Positions 1-5,233 of a stretch of 5,233 bases of DNA are shown here, one piece after another. The stretch lies in contig JAEUMA010000310.1 of NCBI GenBank assembly GCA_016793565.1, forward strand, positions 1-5,233. Reading direction: 5' to 3'. Every line of letters starts with the position of its first letter. Position 1 is the stretch's first letter. A program made the position numbers and the translations under genes. This stretch comes from Rhizobiaceae bacterium. GTDB taxonomy: Bacteria > Pseudomonadota > Alphaproteobacteria > Rhizobiales > Rhizobiaceae. The notes below the pieces were generated by a model. The model did not search any database and was not told the DNA's origin. It worked only from the letters and a program-made list of their open reading frames with translations.

Positions 1-215
1 GATTCTTCCGTGACGTCGCAGGGAAACGGCACGATTCGCCCGGGAAAGCCGGCGGCCTCATCGACCAGCGTCGCCAGCCGATCCTCGTCGCGTGCGGTCG
101 CGGCGACAGTGTAGCCGTCGCGGGCGAGGTCGCGCGCGAGCGCGCGGCCGATGCCCGTGCTGGCGCCGGTGATCCACGCTACTCCGTCGCCCGGCCTAGC
201 CCGGTAAAGCCCCAT
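1..215 (-). CDS. Short-chain dehydrogenase/reductase (SDR), N-terminal part only
   Basis: This gene runs off the left edge of the window; only the first 71 codons are present. The start is the ATG at 215-213, preceded by a GAGGGG ribosome-binding site about ten bases upstream. The visible part is the first half of a Rossmann fold. The cofactor-binding glycine motif TGASTGIG lies at residues 16-23. The end of the second beta strand reads AATAR (38-42), where an arginine in that position usually favours NADP(H) over NAD(H). CDV at 66-68 holds the Asp (D67) that classical SDRs use to contact the adenine ring. The catalytic Ser-Tyr-Lys residues lie outside the window, so neither the substrate nor catalytic competence can be judged. 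The gene is divergent from the cysteine synthase operon. The family call is firm; the specific function is unknown. Confidence 0.88.
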   Translation of the reverse strand, partial: MGLYRARPGDGVAWITGASTGIGRALARDLARDGYTVAATARDEDRLATLVDEAAGFPGRIVPFPCDVTEE

Positions 216-325
216 CGATACAGTGCCCCTCGCAATACGGTTCGACATTTGCCACGACGCCGCCCGGTTTGCCACCCATTCGCTGAGATCGGGTCGCCGG
301 CATGGAGCTCCGAACACGCGTGCGG

Positions 326-350
326 CCGCAGGACCAGCGGAATCCTGCGG
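326..350. repeat. Perfect 8-bp inverted repeat in the divergent intergenic region
   Basis: The arms CCGCAGGA (326-333) and TCCTGCGG (343-350) are exact reverse complements around a 9-base spacer. The element lies between the divergent SDR and cysteine synthase genes, about 110 bases from either start codon. It could be a dimeric regulator's operator or an RNA hairpin in a leader. There is no U-tract after it on either strand, so it is not a convincing terminator. GC-rich DNA produces such pairs by chance fairly often. The rest of 216-461 shows no gene that I can support. Confidence 0.45.
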
Positions 351-409
351 GCAGGCCTTGGACGAGCATGGCAATGGCCTGTTTGGTCGTTGCCGGAGAA
401 AAACAATCC

Positions 410-438
410 TTGATACCGCTGTTGCCGATTTCTACGGT
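410..438 (+). promoter_or_regulatory. Weak sigma70-like promoter candidate for the cysteine synthase operon
   Basis: TTGATA at 410-415 is a good -35 match, and it is spaced 17 bases from TACGGT at 433-438, a poor -10 (three of six consensus positions). The predicted transcript would start near 445, just ahead of the AGGAAA ribosome-binding site at 451-456, giving a very short leader. The match is weak, and a promoter further upstream is equally possible. Confidence 0.22.
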
Positions 439-461
439 GCCGACCCAAACAGGAAAATGCG

Positions 462-1496
462 ATGTTCTCTTCCGTCATTGACGTCATCGGCAACACGCCG
501 CTGATTAGGCTGCGGCGCGCCTCCGAAGAAACCGGCTGCGAGATCCTCGGCAAGGCCGAATTCATGAACCCCGGCCAGTCGGTCAAGGACCGTGCAGGTC
601 TTTTCATCATCCGCGACGCGGAAGAGAAGGGCCTGCTGGCGCCGGGCGGACTGATCGTCGAAGGCACGGCCGGCAACACCGGCATCGGGTTGACCGTGGT
701 GGCGAAGGCGCTGGGTTATCGCACCGTCATCGTCATTCCGGACACGCAGAGCCAGGAGAAGAAGGACGCGCTGCGGCTGCTCGGCGCTGAACTGATCGAG
801 GTGCCGGCCGTTCCGTACAAGAACCCGAACAACTATGTGAAGCTCTCCGGGCGACTGGCCGAGCAACTGGCGCGGAGCGAGGCCAGCGGCGCGATCTGGG
901 CCAACCAGTTCGACAATGTCGCCAACCGCGACGGTCATGTTCGCACGACGGCACAGGAAATCTGGGCGCAGACGGGTGGCAAGGTCGACGGTTTCGTGTC
1001 GGCCGTCGGCACGGGCGGCACCTTGGCCGGCGTCGCCGCGGGACTTCGCGCCCGCAGGCCTAACGTGAAGATCGGACTGGCCGATCCGCTGGGTGCCGCC
1101 CTCTACAGCTTCTACACGGAAGGCGTGCTGAAGTCGGAAGGCACTTCGATCACGGAAGGCATAGGCCAGGGCCGAATCACGGCAAATCTGGAGGGGTTCG
1201 CTCCCGATTTCTCGTGGCAGATTCCGGACGACGAGGCCCTGCCGATCATCTTCGATCTGGTTCAGGAGGAGGGGTTGTGCCTCGGAGGCTCCTCTGGCAT
1301 CAACATCGCGGGTGCGATCCGCTTGGCGCGCGAACTTGGTCCGGGCCATACCATCGTGACGATCCTGTGCGACTACGGCACGCGCTACCAGTCCAAGCTC
1401 TTCAACCCGGCTTTCCTGCGCGAAAAGGGATTGCCGACGCCGTCCTGGCTCGAACGCAAGGTCGAGATCGCGGTGCCGTTCGAGAAAACGACCTGA
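462..1496 (+). CDS. cysK: Cysteine synthase family protein (PLP-dependent, fold type II), CysK-like
   Basis: This is a 344-residue PLP enzyme of the O-acetylserine sulfhydrylase/cystathionine beta-synthase family, which makes L-cysteine from O-acetyl-L-serine and sulfide in the cytoplasm. Visible landmarks in order: NTPLIRL at 11-17; NPGQSVKDR at 36-44 with the Schiff-base lysine K42; the substrate-carboxylate loop TAGNTG at 69-74; QFDN at 149-152; the PLP-phosphate loop GTGGT at 183-187; and GGSSG at 275-279, whose serine pairs with the pyridine nitrogen. The start at 462 has an AGGAAA ribosome-binding site at 451-456. Length is about 20-30 residues above typical CysK (310-325), with an extra C-terminal tail from about residue 315. 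Most CysK proteins have TSGNTG; here the Ser is Ala (A70), a variant I associate with a distinct long-form subgroup in alphaproteobacteria and some eukaryotes. It is the first gene of the probable operon. The family is certain; cysteine synthase as the exact activity is likely but not proven. Confidence 0.9.
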   Translation: MFSSVIDVIGNTPLIRLRRASEETGCEILGKAEFMNPGQSVKDRAGLFIIRDAEEKGLLAPGGLIVEGTAGNTGIGLTVVAKALGYRTVIVIPDTQSQEKKDALRLLGAELIEVPAVPYKNPNNYVKLSGRLAEQLARSEASGAIWANQFDNVANRDGHVRTTAQEIWAQTGGKVDGFVSAVGTGGTLAGVAAGLRARRPNVKIGLADPLGAALYSFYTEGVLKSEGTSITEGIGQGRITANLEGFAPDFSWQIPDDEALPIIFDLVQEEGLCLGGSSGINIAGAIRLARELGPGHTIVTILCDYGTRYQSKLFNPAFLREKGLPTPSWLERKVEIAVPFEKTT

Positions 1497-2239
1497 TGGC
1501 CTTCGTTACCGAGACGCTGTTCCGGGAAGACGCCTATCTGCGCGAGGGCGAAGCCGTGGTGGTGGCGGTGAACGAACGCGGCGGGATCGTTCTCGACCGA
1601 ACCATATTCTACGCCACCTCCGGCGGCCAGCCGGGCGATACCGGCATGATCCTGCGCGGCGACGGAACGAGCGTGGCGGTTGGCGCCACCGTTACCGGCG
1701 AAACCAAGGACGAGATCGTCCATCTGCCAGCCGCGGGAGGCGAATTGCCGCTGGTCGGCGAGCGCGTGCGGCTGCGGATCGACTGGGCACGCCGCCACCT
1801 GCTGATGCGCATGCACGCGGCCTGTCATCTGCTGACCGTCGTTTGCCCCTACCCGATTACCGGGGCGGCGGTCGCCGAGGACGATTCCCGCGTCGACTTC
1901 GACATTCCCGATGCGGGATGGACCAAGGAAGACGTGACGGCGAAGCTGATGGATCTGGTGCGGGCCGACTATCCGATCTTCACCCGCTGGATCACCGAGG
2001 AGGAACTGGCCGCCAACCCGACGCTGGTGAAGTCCAAGAATGTGCGGCCTCCCTCAGGCACTGGCCGCATCCGGCTCGTGTGCATCGGCGAGAACGCCGC
2101 TATCGACAGCCAGCCCTGCGGCGGAACGCATGTGCGGTCCACCGGCGAGGTGGGCGAGATCCACATCGGAAAGATCGAAAAGAAGGGTCGCGAGAACCGA
2201 CGCTTCCGCATTCGCTTTGGAGCCGCGCCCGCGGTTTAG
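1496..2239 (+). CDS. alaX: Alanyl-tRNA editing protein, AlaX family (medium form)
   Basis: This 247-residue protein resembles the editing half of alanyl-tRNA synthetase, without aminoacylation or anticodon domains. Such free-standing proteins hydrolyse mischarged Ser-tRNA(Ala) or Gly-tRNA(Ala) in trans. The glycine-rich N-terminal beta-barrel domain carries FYATSGGQPGDTG at 38-50, with the paired glycines G43-G44 typical of AlaX-II. The zinc site is complete: HAACH at 107-111 (H107, H111) and CGGTH at 208-212 (C208, H212). There is no long C-terminal coiled region, so it fits the medium class. The ATG shares its A with the synthase stop (TGATG, 1494-1498), and only a weak GAGAAA lies upstream, so translation is probably coupled to the synthase. 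The open frame continues upstream to 1214 but lies inside the synthase and is not homologous-looking. Presence of all four metal ligands argues for an active enzyme. Its preferred tRNA substrate cannot be read from the sequence. Confidence 0.92.
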   Translation: MAFVTETLFREDAYLREGEAVVVAVNERGGIVLDRTIFYATSGGQPGDTGMILRGDGTSVAVGATVTGETKDEIVHLPAAGGELPLVGERVRLRIDWARRHLLMRMHAACHLLTVVCPYPITGAAVAEDDSRVDFDIPDAGWTKEDVTAKLMDLVRADYPIFTRWITEEELAANPTLVKSKNVRPPSGTGRIRLVCIGENAAIDSQPCGGTHVRSTGEVGEIHIGKIEKKGRENRRFRIRFGAAPAV

Positions 2240-2265
2240 CGTTCGCCGCTTTCGGCGCGGGCGCG
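2224..2265. repeat. GC-rich 10-bp inverted repeat across the alaX stop codon
   Basis: The arms CGCGCCCGCG (2224-2233) and CGCGGGCGCG (2256-2265) are perfect reverse complements with 22 bases between them, enclosing the alaX stop (2237-2239). A smaller nested hairpin, CGCCG/CGGCG with a CTTT loop (2244-2257), overlaps the right arm by two bases, so the two folds compete. No U-tract follows, which argues against a standard intrinsic terminator. It may stabilise the upstream mRNA, tune read-through into the sulfurtransferase gene, or simply reflect GC-rich codons. Confidence 0.5.
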
Positions 2266-2306
2266 AATGTGCAACATGGCGGCCGCTGAACCGCGTGGAG
2301 ACGTCG

Positions 2307-3164
2307 ATGGCCGAGACCAGCCCTTTCGTCGTGGATGCCGAGTGGCTGCAGAGCAGGCTGGGCAAACCCGGCGTGACGGTGGTCGACGCCTCCTGGTACC
2401 TGCCGGCACAGGGCCGCGACGCGCGCGCCGAGTATGAGGCCGGCCACATTCCCGGCGCCGTCTTCTTCGATCAGGACGCGGTCGTCGAGCCGGACGCGCC
2501 CCTGCCGCATACGCTGCCGCGGCCGGAAGTGTTCGCCCGCCATGCCGGATCGATGGGGATCTCGGCCGACGACACGATCGTCGTCTACGACGGGCCGGGC
2601 GTTTTCTCGGCACCGCGCGTGTGGTGGATGTTTCGGGTGATGGGCGTTTACCAGGTCTACATCCTCGACGGCGGCATCGACCGCTGGAAGCGCGAGGGCC
2701 GCCCGGTGACCACGGAGCAGACCAAGGTCGCGCCCTGCTTTTTTCACGTGAACTTCGACGCCGGGCGGGTCGCCAGCCTGGAGGAAATGCGCAAGGTCGT
2801 GGCGGGCGGCGAGCGCCAGATCGCCGACGCGCGCCCCGCCGGCCGCTTCGCTGGCACCGAGCCGGAGCCGAGGCCCGGGGTGCGACCGGGTCACATGCCG
2901 GGTGCGCGCAACGTGCCGGCGGCGTCGCTCTCGCGGAACGGCTCGCTGCTGAGCCTAGAGGAACTGAAGACCAGGCTGCAGGAGGCGGGGCTCGACCTTG
3001 GGTCTCCCGTCGTGACGTCTTGCGGATCGGGCGTCACGGCCGCCGTCATCACGCTGGCGCTGGAATCGCTGGGCCACACCGACAACAAGCTCTACGACGG
3101 CTCCTGGACGGAATGGGGCGGGCGCGCCGACACGCCGGTCGAAGCCGGCAAGTCCGCGCAATGA
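2307..3164 (+). CDS. sseA: 3-mercaptopyruvate sulfurtransferase (tandem rhodanese domains)
   Basis: This 285-residue protein has two rhodanese domains. The inactive N-terminal one spans about 6-135, with HIPGAVFFD at 47-55 and YILDGGIDRW at 118-127. The catalytic one spans about 155-280, with DAR at 174-176, GHMPGARN at 195-202 and the active-site loop CGSGVTA at 239-245. C239 is the persulfide-forming cysteine. The CGSGVTA loop is the signature of mercaptopyruvate sulfurtransferases; thiosulfate rhodaneses usually have CRxGxR. The enzyme takes sulfur from 3-mercaptopyruvate, the transamination product of cysteine, giving pyruvate and a persulfide for thiol acceptors or cyanide. R180 and R189 (in RFAGTEPEPR) match the region that binds the substrate carboxylate. 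The start at 2307 has GGAG at 2297-2300, six bases upstream. The in-frame GTG at 2295 would overlap that site and is less likely. The gene lies 67 bases after alaX and overlaps the next gene by four bases. Confidence 0.94.
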   Translation: MAETSPFVVDAEWLQSRLGKPGVTVVDASWYLPAQGRDARAEYEAGHIPGAVFFDQDAVVEPDAPLPHTLPRPEVFARHAGSMGISADDTIVVYDGPGVFSAPRVWWMFRVMGVYQVYILDGGIDRWKREGRPVTTEQTKVAPCFFHVNFDAGRVASLEEMRKVVAGGERQIADARPAGRFAGTEPEPRPGVRPGHMPGARNVPAASLSRNGSLLSLEELKTRLQEAGLDLGSPVVTSCGSGVTAAVITLALESLGHTDNKLYDGSWTEWGGRADTPVEAGKSAQ

Positions 3165-3736
3165 GCGATATCGCCCAACCGGAGCCGATTACGGTTACGG
3201 TGACCTTCCTCGACATGGAGCGGCAGCCTGCCTTCTATCCGCCGCTGCCTTACAACCGGCAGATCGCCCTGTTGCGGACGCGTGCCATTCCGCTGCACTT
3301 TTATCGCTATCTGCTCGACCGCGTCGGCCGGAAATGGAACTGGGTGAATGCGCTTCGCCTGGACGATGAGGAACTGGCTGCGGCCATCCATGCGGCGGAT
3401 CGCGACATTCGCGTCCTTTACGTCGACGGCGCGCCAGCCGGCTTCTTCGACATCAAGCCTGCTCGGCCCGAGGAAACGGAGATCGCCTACTTCGGCATGA
3501 TGGAGCATGCGACTGGGCAGGGGCTCGGCCGCTGGTTCCTGGGTGCGGCGATCGCGGCGGCATGGTCGACCGGGCCGCAGCGCGTGACCGTGCAGACCTG
3601 CACGCTCGATCATCCGGCCGCGCTGCCCCTTTATCAGAAGATGGGCTTTTCTCCGGTCGCCCAAGCGACCGAAGTGGTTCATCCGATGACGCTGACGGAC
3701 CGTTCGGCTAGCGTGATGCGGCCGGCCTGGAAATAG
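3161..3736 (+). CDS. GNAT family N-acetyltransferase
   Basis: This 191-residue protein is a GCN5-related acetyltransferase that should use acetyl-CoA in the cytoplasm. The acetyl-CoA pyrophosphate loop is GQGLGR at 119-124, preceded by the beta-4 strand EIAYFGMM (107-114). It is followed by strand VTVQTCTLDH (142-151) and by the helix and turn PLYQKMGF (156-163), typical of motif B. The N-terminal portion, with VTFLDM at 14-19 and HFYRYLLDRVG at 46-56, is characteristic of a particular small GNAT subgroup that I recognise by style but whose acceptor I do not know. Its ATG overlaps the sulfurtransferase stop (ATGA, 3161-3164), and no Shine-Dalgarno sequence is apparent, so translational coupling is likely. 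Position suggests a substrate related to sulfur or amino-acid metabolism, but that is inference only. Confidence 0.9.
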   Translation: MSDIAQPEPITVTVTFLDMERQPAFYPPLPYNRQIALLRTRAIPLHFYRYLLDRVGRKWNWVNALRLDDEELAAAIHAADRDIRVLYVDGAPAGFFDIKPARPEETEIAYFGMMEHATGQGLGRWFLGAAIAAAWSTGPQRVTVQTCTLDHPAALPLYQKMGFSPVAQATEVVHPMTLTDRSASVMRPAWK

Positions 3737-3820
3737 CTGAACGCCTCGTTCATCGCGGTTTCAGGCTGCCGTAGGCAAGGTTCTCCCAACGCCCTATCGG
3801 GCCTTGCTCGGAGAAGGACC

Positions 3821-4381
3821 ATGATCAAGCACCGTTTCGCCATCGCCGCACTCGCGCTCCTCATCGCCATTCCCAACGCATTGGCACAGGAGGCCATGCC
3901 TTCGGCATCGCAGATCGAGCGCCAGCTCGATGCCGCTCCCCGGATGCGGGTCAAGCCTGAGGAGCGCGTGACCGTGCCTGAACTGAAGCGCAGGCCGGAA
4001 CTGCGGCGCAGAGCGCCGTCGATCGACATCCAGGCGATCAACTTCGCCTTCGGCTCGTCGGAGATCCTGCCGTCGCAGTATTCCAAGGTCGAGAATATTG
4101 CCGATGCCATGGAGCGAATCCTGCGCCGAAACCGCCGGGAGGTGTTCCTGATCGAAGGGCATACCGACGCGGTGGGTTCGGCCGCCGCCAACCAGCGGCT
4201 GTCCGAGGCGCGCGCCGCCTCGCTGCGGTCAGTGCTGGTGCGGGAGTTCGGCATTCCGCGCAGGGCGCTGGAAACGGTCGGCTACGGCGAGGAATTCCTG
4301 CTCGTGCCTACGCAGAACGAGAACTGGCGCAACCGCCGCGTCACCATCCGCAGAATCACGGATACCGTCATACCGTACTGA
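3821..4381 (+). CDS. Secreted OmpA-C-domain (peptidoglycan-binding) protein
   Basis: This 186-residue exported protein has a signal peptide at residues 1-22: basic MIKHR, a hydrophobic core, then ALA before Q23 as the likely signal peptidase I site. There is no lipobox cysteine, so it is probably soluble in the periplasm, not a lipoprotein. An arginine/proline-rich linker (about 40-66) leads to an OmpA C-terminal domain: INFAFGSSEILP at 73-84, GHTDAVGS at 113-120, NQRLSEARA at 124-132 and NRRV at 171-174. D116 and R131 are spaced like the two residues that bind diaminopimelate of peptidoglycan in OmpA homologues. No beta-barrel precedes the domain, so this is not a full OmpA porin. The ribosome-binding site GGAGAAGG (3810-3817) is strong and places the start at 3821. 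An 84-base gap separates it from the acetyltransferase gene, which suggests its own transcription, though no clear promoter is visible. Role: likely cell-envelope anchoring or wall sensing. Confidence 0.9.
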   Translation: MIKHRFAIAALALLIAIPNALAQEAMPSASQIERQLDAAPRMRVKPEERVTVPELKRRPELRRRAPSIDIQAINFAFGSSEILPSQYSKVENIADAMERILRRNRREVFLIEGHTDAVGSAAANQRLSEARAASLRSVLVREFGIPRRALETVGYGEEFLLVPTQNENWRNRRVTIRRITDTVIPY

Positions 4382-4385
4382 TCCG

Positions 4386-4434
4386 CGCAACGACCCTGCG
4401 CTGCCGCTCCGGCGGCGCAGGGGCATATGTTGCG
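4386..4434. terminator. Composite hairpin between convergent genes, probable bidirectional terminator
   Basis: An inner stem of 13 base pairs (one G-U) runs from 4394-4406 to 4410-4422, closing a three-base CTC loop. It is enclosed by a second perfect 6-bp stem, CGCAAC (4386-4391) with GTTGCG (4429-4434), separated by a 2/6 internal loop. It occupies almost the whole 54-base space between the OmpA-domain gene and the minus-strand CHAP gene, ending two bases before the latter's stop. Neither side has a real U-tract, so it may depend on Rho or act mainly as a 3'-end stability structure. The structure is clear; its use as a terminator is inferred from position. Confidence 0.6.
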
Positions 4435-4435
4435 T

Positions 4436-5230
4436 CTACCAAACGATGAAGTCCTTCCCGGCGTAGTTTCTCGTGCGTGCCACCGCCTCGAAGCCATTGG
4501 CCGACCCGTCGTCGTTGGTATTGCCTTCCAGCGTGTCGAAGGTGGTTGCGTCGGCATGGGTGACGATGCCGACATGCGTCCAGTCGTTGGACGTCTTTCG
4601 GATCAGGAAGAAGGTGCCTGGCACGAGGCGCGACTTCGGTACGCTACCCGATGCCACTGCGATCGCCGGAACGTAGAGACCCTTCTGCTTGGCCTGCATG
4701 GCGAGCACGTCGCAACTGGCGGACGACGCTATCGGCGCCGTCTTTCCCAGGGTTCTGCTGGCCTGCTCCAGCGCGAAGCATGTGAAGCCGGCGCACCACC
4801 GCCACTCCGGCCCATCAGCGTTGAGGTAGGCTCGAACCCAGGGCCCGCGGTTGTCGCCGCCGGCCTCCATCGGATGCTGCGCCACATGCTGGCGGCCGTA
4901 GGCTGCAATCAGCGCCGGCAGGCCATGGCTGCCTGACGCGATCGGCGTCAGCGCCTTGACCAGAGGGGCGACGAGCCGCTCGTGGGTGCGGGCGTCGACC
5001 ACGCCGGTGGCCGCGATACCGTTGGCGGTCTGGAAATCGCGTAGCCGCTTCTCGGTCGCGGCTCCGAACTGCCCGTCGATAACGACGGCGAAGCCATGCA
5101 GCGTCAACCATTCCTGGACGCGCTTTGCGGGCATCCCCTTGGCTCCGTTGGCGATCGGCAGCGGCCAGTCCAGTTCCTTCTTCACGCGCGCAGGCAGGTA
5201 GGCTCCCGCTGCAATGGTTGCAGGAAGCAT
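4436..5230 (-). CDS. Peptidoglycan-binding plus CHAP-like (NlpC/P60 superfamily) protein, 5' end uncertain
   Basis: This 264-residue protein has two parts. Residues about 33-90 form a PG_binding_1 domain, with the hallmark DGQFGAATEKRLRDFQ (52-67) and TGVVDARTHERL (75-86). Residues about 105-264 look like a CHAP/NlpC-P60 cysteine peptidase or amidase: an EAGGDNRGPWV stretch (122-132), WCAGF with the candidate nucleophile C146 (145-149), WTHVGIV with candidate base H219 (217-223), and LEGN with E235 and N237. This matches the Cys-His-Glu-Asn order of CHAP enzymes, which cut peptidoglycan cross-bridges or the amide bond to the sugar. The first ATG is at 5230-5228, only three bases from the window edge, and the frame is still open there (AAC). 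The true start and ribosome-binding site may therefore lie outside. No signal peptide is visible at the present N-terminus. The layout also resembles phage endolysins of Gram-negative hosts, but no phage genes are nearby. It converges on the OmpA-domain gene. Confidence 0.8.
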   Translation of the reverse strand: MLPATIAAGAYLPARVKKELDWPLPIANGAKGMPAKRVQEWLTLHGFAVVIDGQFGAATEKRLRDFQTANGIAATGVVDARTHERLVAPLVKALTPIASGSHGLPALIAAYGRQHVAQHPMEAGGDNRGPWVRAYLNADGPEWRWCAGFTCFALEQASRTLGKTAPIASSASCDVLAMQAKQKGLYVPAIAVASGSVPKSRLVPGTFFLIRKTSNDWTHVGIVTHADATTFDTLEGNTNDDGSANGFEAVARTRNYAGKDFIVW

Positions 5231-5233
5231 GTT

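Noticed and set aside
196..279. 27-residue minus-strand peptide frame with two cysteines (MGGKPGG...) overlapping the SDR start
   Set aside because: It has no good ribosome-binding site, and it overlaps the SDR start out of frame. Short open frames are common here by chance.
216..461. Riboswitch or other structured leader (for example a SAM-II type) before the cysteine synthase gene
   Set aside because: Apart from the simple inverted repeat at 326-350, I could not find the pseudoknot pairing or conserved core expected. A covariance-model search would decide.
223..504. Plus-strand 93-codon open frame in the intergenic region, running into the synthase start
   Set aside because: No ribosome-binding site or domain is visible, it overlaps the well-supported synthase start in another frame, and its composition resembles non-coding GC-rich sequence.
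432..1349. Long minus-strand open frame (305 codons) opposite the cysteine synthase gene
   Set aside because: It is composition-driven: an arginine-, alanine- and glutamine-rich translation with no recognisable domain, lying antisense to a gene with full family motifs.
1214..1495. N-terminal extension of the AlaX reading frame into the synthase gene
   Set aside because: The extension is low-complexity shadow translation. AlaX homology begins right at the ATG at 1496, which overlaps the synthase stop in the usual coupled arrangement.
2040..2306. Longer start for the sulfurtransferase frame inside alaX
   Set aside because: The upstream part is shadow sequence, and the ATG at 2307 has a well-placed GGAG site and gives the normal family length.
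3775..3807. Possible terminator after the acetyltransferase: GCAAG/CTTGC around GCCC-TATC-GGGC
   Set aside because: The stems are only 5 and 4 bp with an 11-base bulge, and there is no U-tract, so it is too weak to call.
3679..4254. Minus-strand 191-codon open frame opposite the OmpA-domain gene
   Set aside because: It is serine/arginine-rich shadow sequence. The plus strand has a signal peptide and all OmpA-C motifs.

Overview
The window is GC-rich coding DNA, densely packed and with strong third-position GC bias. It looks like an ordinary chromosomal segment of an alphaproteobacterium, most likely a Hyphomicrobiales (Rhizobiales) member of the Mesorhizobium/Phyllobacteriaceae type. That placement rests on protein style and gene order recalled from the group, not on any search. 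I see no tRNA, rRNA, CRISPR array, insertion sequence or integrase.

Layout. At the left edge, on the minus strand, is the N-terminal part of a short-chain dehydrogenase/reductase (1-215). A 246-base divergent intergenic region (216-461) follows; it holds one perfect inverted repeat and a weak promoter candidate. Four plus-strand genes then form a probable operon: a cysteine synthase family enzyme (462-1496), an AlaX-type alanyl-tRNA editing protein (1496-2239), a 3-mercaptopyruvate sulfurtransferase (2307-3164) and a GNAT acetyltransferase (3161-3736). Genes 1/2 overlap by one base (TGATG) and genes 3/4 by four bases (ATGA). Genes 2 and 3 are separated by 67 bases with a GC-rich hairpin across the alaX stop codon. 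After an 84-base gap comes a secreted OmpA-C-domain protein (3821-4381). It converges on a minus-strand gene (4436-5230, possibly open at the right edge) for a peptidoglycan-binding plus CHAP-like protein. A long composite hairpin sits between these last two.

How the genes fit together. The first two enzyme families of the operon frame a sulfur theme: the synthase family makes cysteine from O-acetylserine and sulfide, and the sulfurtransferase mobilises sulfur from the cysteine-derived 3-mercaptopyruvate. The AlaX protein, translationally coupled to the synthase, hydrolyses Ser- or Gly-tRNA(Ala). Serine is the precursor of the synthase substrate, so a link between serine/cysteine flux and tRNA quality control is plausible but is inference. 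The two right-hand genes both concern the cell wall (OmpA-like anchoring and a CHAP peptidoglycan hydrolase candidate) and are probably separate transcription units.

No clearly unprecedented system is visible. The points most worth a second look are the cysteine synthase/AlaX/sulfurtransferase linkage, the Ser-to-Ala change in the synthase substrate loop, the signal-less CHAP protein, and the structured intergenic elements.
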